From Deltaproteobacteria bacterium (GTDB lineage: Bacteria > Desulfobacterota > Deferrimicrobia > Deferrimicrobiales > Deferrimicrobiaceae): a stretch of 8,809 nucleotides of DNA. How positions within the stretch are numbered: position 1 is the first letter of the stretch; each line of letters opens with the position of its first letter. This document shows positions 5,983 through 8,809 of this stretch, one piece after another. The translations under genes were made by a program, and so were the position numbers. The stretch is taken from assembly GCA_017889845.1 (NCBI GenBank), contig JAGGAJ010000072.1:1-8809 (forward strand), given 5' to 3'. The notes under the pieces were generated by a model. It saw nothing but the letters and a program-made list of their open reading frames with translations, made no database searches and was not told the DNA's origin.

Positions 5983-7281
5983 ATGTACTGGGAACCCGAC
6001 AAGGAGTGCCTGGACCGGGAGGAGCTCGAGCAGATCCAGATCGAGCGGCTGCAGTCGACCCTCACGCGTGTGTACCAGCACGTGCCGTTCTACCGGAAGA
6101 AATTCAACGCCCTGGGTTTCTCCCCCGAGGACGTGGGGTCCCTCGCGGACCTCGGGCGCCTCCCCTTCACCACGAAGGCGGACCTCCGGGAGAACTACCC
6201 GTACGGGCTGTTCGCCGTGCCCATGCGCGAGGTGGTCCGGGTCCACGCCTCCTCCGGGACCACGGGGCTCGCCACCGTGGTGGGGTACACGCGCAACGAC
6301 ATCCGGATGTGGAGCAACCTCGTCGCCCGGGTCCTGACGGCAGGGGGCGTGACCAAGGACGACGTCGTCCAGATCGCCTTCGGGTACGGGCTCTTCACGG
6401 GCGCCTTCGGAATCCACTACGGTGCGGAGCGGATCGGCGCGTCCGTGATCCCCGCCTCCAGCGGAAACACCGCGCGCCAGATCCAGATCATGAGGGATTT
6501 CAAGACCACCGCCCTGGTTTCCACCCCTTCCTACGCGCTGCTGGTGGGCGACACGCTGCAGGAGATGGGGATCCCCGCCTCGGCCCTTTCCCTGCGGTAC
6601 GGCCTCTTCGGCGCCGAGCCGTGGTCCGACGCGATGCGACGGGAGATCGAGGGGAAGCTGGGGATCGTGGCCACGGACAACTACGGCCTCTCCGAGGTCA
6701 TCGGGCCGGGCGTATCCGGGGAGTGCCTCGAGCGGCAGGGGCTGCACATCAACGAGGACCACTTCCTCGTGGAGGTGATCCACCCGGAGACGCTTCAGCC
6801 CGTGGCGCCCGGCGAAGAGGGGGAGCTCGTCATCACGACGCTCACCAAGGAGGCGTTCCCGATGATCCGGTACCGGACGCGGGACCTGACCCGCCTCCTG
6901 CCGGGGACCTGTCCGTGCGGGCGGACGGGCCGGCGGATGAGCCGGGTCACCGGGCGGACCGACGATATGCTGATCATCAAGGGGGTAAACGTCTTCCCGT
7001 CCCAGATCGAGCACATCCTCTTCGAGATCGAGGGGACGGAACCGCACTACCAGATCGTCGTCGACCGAAAAGGGGCGATGGACGAGGTGACGGTGCTGGT
7101 GGAGGTGGAGGAGTCGATCTTCTTCGACCAGATGCGGCGGCAGAAGGAGATGATGGACAGGATCCAGAAGCGGTTGGCGCACGAACTGGGGGTCCACGTG
7201 GACGTCAGGCTGGTGGAACCGAAAACCCTCGCGCGCTCCGAGGGGAAGGCCCGGCGGGTCATCGACAACCGGAAGCTGTGA
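5983..7281 (+). CDS. paaK: Phenylacetate-CoA ligase family protein (complete)
   Basis: A 432-residue AMP-forming acyl-CoA ligase, the usual length for PaaK. It adenylates a carboxylic acid with ATP and transfers it to CoA in the cytoplasm. Motifs: YQHVPFYRKKF near the N-terminus, P-loop SSGTTG (90-95), FGYGLFTGAFGIHYGAE, STPSYAL, GLFGAEPWS, YGLSEVIGPG (234-243), RYRTRD, CPCG, hinge GRTDDMLIIKG (to 334) and the C-terminal SEGKARR with the likely catalytic Lys422. The ATG at 5983 has GGAGGGGG upstream at 5973-5980 and begins 16 nt after livF. It is a paralogue of the truncated ligase at 1-780. The C-terminal domain differs most between the two (the stretch FFDQMRRQKEMMDR has no close match), while the ATP core is nearly identical. 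Its substrate is likely an aryl acetate or related acid, but this is inference from the family and the adjoining importer. Confidence 0.96.
   Translation: MYWEPDKECLDREELEQIQIERLQSTLTRVYQHVPFYRKKFNALGFSPEDVGSLADLGRLPFTTKADLRENYPYGLFAVPMREVVRVHASSGTTGLATVVGYTRNDIRMWSNLVARVLTAGGVTKDDVVQIAFGYGLFTGAFGIHYGAERIGASVIPASSGNTARQIQIMRDFKTTALVSTPSYALLVGDTLQEMGIPASALSLRYGLFGAEPWSDAMRREIEGKLGIVATDNYGLSEVIGPGVSGECLERQGLHINEDHFLVEVIHPETLQPVAPGEEGELVITTLTKEAFPMIRYRTRDLTRLLPGTCPCGRTGRRMSRVTGRTDDMLIIKGVNVFPSQIEHILFEIEGTEPHYQIVVDRKGAMDEVTVLVEVEESIFFDQMRRQKEMMDRIQKRLAHELGVHVDVRLVEPKTLARSEGKARRVIDNRKL
6600..6624 (+). repeat. 25-bp direct repeat, copy 2 (inside the second ligase gene)
   Basis: Identical to 96-120 and in the same orientation and codon phase. 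It is a possible short substrate for recombination between the two ligase genes, about 6.5 kb apart. Confidence 0.9.
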
Positions 7282-7303
7282 TAGCCACCTTTGCGACAGC
7301 CGG

Positions 7304-7332
7304 TTTCCAAAGCCCGCGATCACGGCTACTAT
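7304..7332 (+). promoter_or_regulatory. Possible weak sigma-70-type promoter for rsmI
   Basis: TTTCCA (7304-7309) and TACTAT (7327-7332) are each 4/6 matches to the -35 and -10 consensus and are 17 nt apart. They lie in the 68-nt gap between the ligase stop and rsmI. The predicted leader would be only about 10 nt, and rsmI could equally be read through from the operon upstream. Confidence 0.3.
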
Positions 7333-7349
7333 GTGAGGCGGGGGTGGGC

Positions 7350-8177
7350 ATGAGCATCGGGACGTTATACGTGGTGGCCACGCCGCTGGGGAACCTGGAG
7401 GACATCACCTTCCGCGCCATCCGGGTCCTCCGGGAAGTGGACGTGATCGCCTGCGAGGACACCCGCCGGACGGTGAAGCTCCTGAACCGGTACGAGATCC
7501 GCACGCCGATGGCGGTCTTCCACGACTACAACAAGGCCCGCGCGGGGGCCGGTCTCCTCCGGCGTCTCCGGGAGGGGATGAACGTGGCGCTGGTGTCCGA
7601 CGCGGGGACCCCGGCCATCTCGGACCCGGGGTACGAACTCGTCCGGGACGCCGTCGCCGCCGGGATCCACGTGGAGGTGATCCCGGGGCCGTCCGCGCTG
7701 ATCTCCGCCCTGGTCGTCTCCGGGCTCCCCACGGATCACTTCGCCTTCGAGGGATTTCTCCCCAACCGACCGGCGCGGCGCCGGAAGTCCCTTTCGGCGC
7801 TCTCGCACGAAACGCGGACGATGATCTTCTACGAGTCCCCCCAGCGCGTCGCGGGGTTTTTGTCGGACGCCGCGGAGACGTTCGGGGAGCGCCGGGCGTG
7901 CGTCGTCCGGGAGCTGACGAAGGTGCACGAGGAGATCCTGCGGGGCACCTTGCCCGAACTGGCGGCGGAGATGGCGGGACGGGAGAGCGTCCTCGGGGAG
8001 GTCACCGTGGTGGTGGCCGGCGCCTCGAAGACGGTGGAGCTGTCGGTGGAGGAGATCGTCCGGGCCGCCCTCTCGGATGCCGGGGGATCGTCCCGCGACC
8101 TGGCGAAGGAGATCGCGGAGCGGACCGGGCTGTCGCGGAAGGAGGTGTACGAGGAGATCCTGCGGCAGCGGAAATGA
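7350..8177 (+). CDS. rsmI: 16S rRNA (cytidine(1402)-2'-O)-methyltransferase
   Basis: A 275-residue SAM-dependent methyltransferase of the tetrapyrrole-methylase fold (RsmI, formerly YraL). It 2'-O-methylates C1402 in the decoding centre of 16S rRNA. Motifs: LYVVATPLGNLEDIT (6-20), IACEDTRRT, SDAGTPAISDPGY (from residue 83), IPGPSA (111-116), FEGFLP, IFYESPQR (159-166) and RELTKVHEE. A C-terminal helical segment (SRDLAKEIAERTGLSRKEVY) is also family-typical. E. coli RsmI is slightly longer (about 286). The ATG at 7350 follows a GAGGCGGGGG-type ribosome binding site; an in-frame GTG at 7344 would sit partly in it. This is a housekeeping gene and appears unrelated to the transport/ligase unit upstream, from which it is separated by 68 nt. 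Confidence 0.96.
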   Translation: MSIGTLYVVATPLGNLEDITFRAIRVLREVDVIACEDTRRTVKLLNRYEIRTPMAVFHDYNKARAGAGLLRRLREGMNVALVSDAGTPAISDPGYELVRDAVAAGIHVEVIPGPSALISALVVSGLPTDHFAFEGFLPNRPARRRKSLSALSHETRTMIFYESPQRVAGFLSDAAETFGERRACVVRELTKVHEEILRGTLPELAAEMAGRESVLGEVTVVVAGASKTVELSVEEIVRAALSDAGGSSRDLAKEIAERTGLSRKEVYEEILRQRK

Positions 8178-8179
8178 AC

Positions 8180-8221
8180 GGGGCGGCCGACCGGCCGCCC
8201 CTGCGGGGGTGGAGTGCCCCC
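8180..8221. terminator. GC-rich hairpins between convergent genes, probable bidirectional terminator
   Basis: A perfect 10-bp inverted repeat (GGGGCGGCCG at 8180-8189 and its complement at 8192-8201) begins just after the rsmI stop. It is followed by a second short hairpin, five G (8205-8209) pairing with five C (8217-8221). Neither is followed by a clear T-run on either strand. The role as a shared terminator for rsmI and the opposing gene ending at 8229 is therefore inferred from position and stem stability. Confidence 0.5.
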
Positions 8222-8228
8222 CTTCCGG

Positions 8229-8519
8229 TTAAACCGACACGAGCAGCGAGTCGGTGACGTGCGTCACCAGCCCGTGGAACTTCTCCTTCGCCTTCCGGAA
8301 CTTCGGGTCCGCCAGGATCCGTTCGAGGGTGGCCAGCGAGTCGAGGTCGACCTGCACGACGCGCTGGGGTGAGGATCCCCCCAGCATGCTCTTGTACTTC
8401 CTCACCGTCTTGACGCCGCGGTACTGTGTCCAGATGTTCCTGCCGGCTCCCTTGACGTACCGATCGTACTCTGCGGCCTTCCCGGGGAGGATGTCGAACC
8501 GGTACTCGAAGGTGATCAT
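8229..8519 (-). CDS. Small conserved-looking protein, probable dimeric alpha/beta-barrel (NIPSNAP/ABM-like) fold
   Basis: A 96-residue protein beginning MITFEYRFDILPGKAAEYDR. The pattern is a beta strand with aromatic/charged alternation, then a helix (KAAEYDRYV), a WTQYRGVKTVRKYKSM region, a strand RVVQVDLDS, a helix with LERILADPKFRKAKE, and a last strand DSLLVSV. This strand-helix-strand order, together with the 'xFxILPGKxxEY' opening and the 'DLDSLxxLExIxxDPxF' section, resembles ferredoxin-like dimeric alpha/beta-barrel proteins such as NIPSNAP or antibiotic-biosynthesis-monooxygenase-like families. No catalytic residue can be named and no function is claimed. The start at 8519 is chosen because AAGGAGG lies 7 nt upstream; a longer reading to 8585 would run through that site and the promoter. 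It lies 62 nt downstream of a dehydrogenase gene on the same strand and may share its transcript. Confidence 0.82.
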   Translation of the reverse strand: MITFEYRFDILPGKAAEYDRYVKGAGRNIWTQYRGVKTVRKYKSMLGGSSPQRVVQVDLDSLATLERILADPKFRKAKEKFHGLVTHVTDSLLVSV

Positions 8520-8526
8520 CTCTTGC

Positions 8527-8533
8527 CCTCCTT
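8527..8533 (-). promoter_or_regulatory. Shine-Dalgarno site fixing the minus-strand start at 8519
   Basis: Read on the minus strand this is AAGGAGG, a near-perfect site 7 nt before the ATG. It rules out the longer in-frame start at 8585. Confidence 0.85.
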
Positions 8534-8556
8534 GGGGGGTTTCTGTCCTACCCGCC

Positions 8557-8585
8557 ACCGTATCAAAAGGGTTGAATACCGTCAA
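8557..8585 (-). promoter_or_regulatory. Possible sigma-70-type promoter for the 96-residue protein
   Basis: On the minus strand TTGACG (8585-8580, 5/6 match) is followed after 17 nt by TACGGT (8562-8557), a weak -10 with a TGA just before it, as in extended -10 promoters. Predicted transcription would begin near 8550, giving a leader of about 30 nt. The -35 overlaps the stop codon of the upstream dehydrogenase gene. Confidence 0.45.
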
Positions 8586-8809
8586 TCGATCCGGAGCACG
8601 ACCTTGCCGAACTGCCTCTTCTCCTCGAGACGCCGTTCCGCCTCCCGCGCCTGCGGAAGGGGGAACACCGCGTCGACCACCGGCTTCACCTTCCCGTCGC
8701 GGAAGATCCGGAGCATCTCCGCGAACTCGGCGTGCGTCCCCATCGTGGAGCCGTACACGGTCAGCTGGTTCCAGAAGATGCGGCCCAGGTCGGTCTGCGG
8801 GTCCGGGCC
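8582..8809 (-). CDS. Medium-chain dehydrogenase/quinone reductase family protein (N-terminus beyond window)
   Basis: These are the C-terminal 75 residues of a gene entering from the right edge. The visible sequence includes FWNQLTVYGSTMGTHAEF, then a helix with EMLRIFRDGKVKPVVD, then VFPLPQAREAERRLEEKRQ, ending FGKVVLRID. This is the usual end of zinc-type alcohol dehydrogenases and quinone oxidoreductases of the MDR superfamily: a substrate-domain loop 'GSxMGT', a 'GKxKPVVD' turn, and the final 'GKVVLxID' strand. These enzymes are NAD(P)H-dependent oxidoreductases in the cytoplasm. The nucleotide-binding Rossmann motif and any zinc ligands lie outside the window, so neither substrate nor cofactor can be stated. 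It is codirectional with, and 62 nt before, the 96-residue protein gene. Confidence 0.85.
   Translation of the reverse strand, partial: GPDPQTDLGRIFWNQLTVYGSTMGTHAEFAEMLRIFRDGKVKPVVDAVFPLPQAREAERRLEEKRQFGKVVLRID

Noticed and set aside
1136..7323. Long open frames on the minus strand antisense to the operon (for example 1136-2350, 2161-3393, 3144-4403, 4298-5422, 5875-7323).
   Set aside because: They mirror real genes with intact family motifs, are rich in Arg/Asp/His/Pro/Gly low-complexity text, and arise because G+C-rich codon use leaves few stops. No recognisable domain is present in them.
8520..8585. N-terminal extension of the minus-strand small protein.
   Set aside because: It would include the ribosome binding site and promoter-like region, and the family-like protein begins at 8519.

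Overview
The window is a G+C-rich (roughly two thirds by eye, not counted), gene-dense bacterial chromosome segment. The proteins look most like those of Desulfobacterota/Geobacter-type deltaproteobacteria or related anaerobes. That placement is an inference from gene content and style; there is no rRNA or other marker to settle it. I see no IS element, CRISPR array, tRNA or prophage gene.

Positions 1-7281 (+ strand) look like one long transcription unit: the 3' part of a phenylacetate-CoA-ligase-type (PaaK) gene, a small tandem-ACT-domain protein, a complete HAAT/Liv-type ABC importer (binding protein, two permeases, two ATPases) and a second, complete PaaK-type ligase. The genes are 7-43 nt apart or overlap. 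The exception is an 86-nt gap between the binding protein and the first permease, which holds a perfect 18-bp inverted repeat. The likely logic is uptake of a carboxylated, probably aromatic or amino-acid-derived compound, followed by CoA activation by one of two related but distinct ligases (about 59% identical by hand alignment), with the ACT protein as a candidate amino-acid sensor. The binding-protein pocket differs from the E. coli leucine-binding family at positions that hold the amino acid, which argues against simple branched-chain amino acid uptake.

Positions 7350-8177 (+) encode RsmI, the 16S rRNA 2'-O-methyltransferase, possibly from its own weak promoter. A GC-rich hairpin region (8180-8221) separates it from a convergent minus-strand pair: a 96-residue protein of probable dimeric alpha/beta-barrel type (8229-8519) and the C-terminal 75 residues of a medium-chain dehydrogenase/quinone reductase (8582-8809, continuing beyond the window). 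A promoter-like sequence overlaps the stop codon of the dehydrogenase.

The points most worth a second look are the ligase-ACT-importer-ligase arrangement, the altered binding-protein pocket, the probable CTG start of the first permease, and the long hairpin before it.
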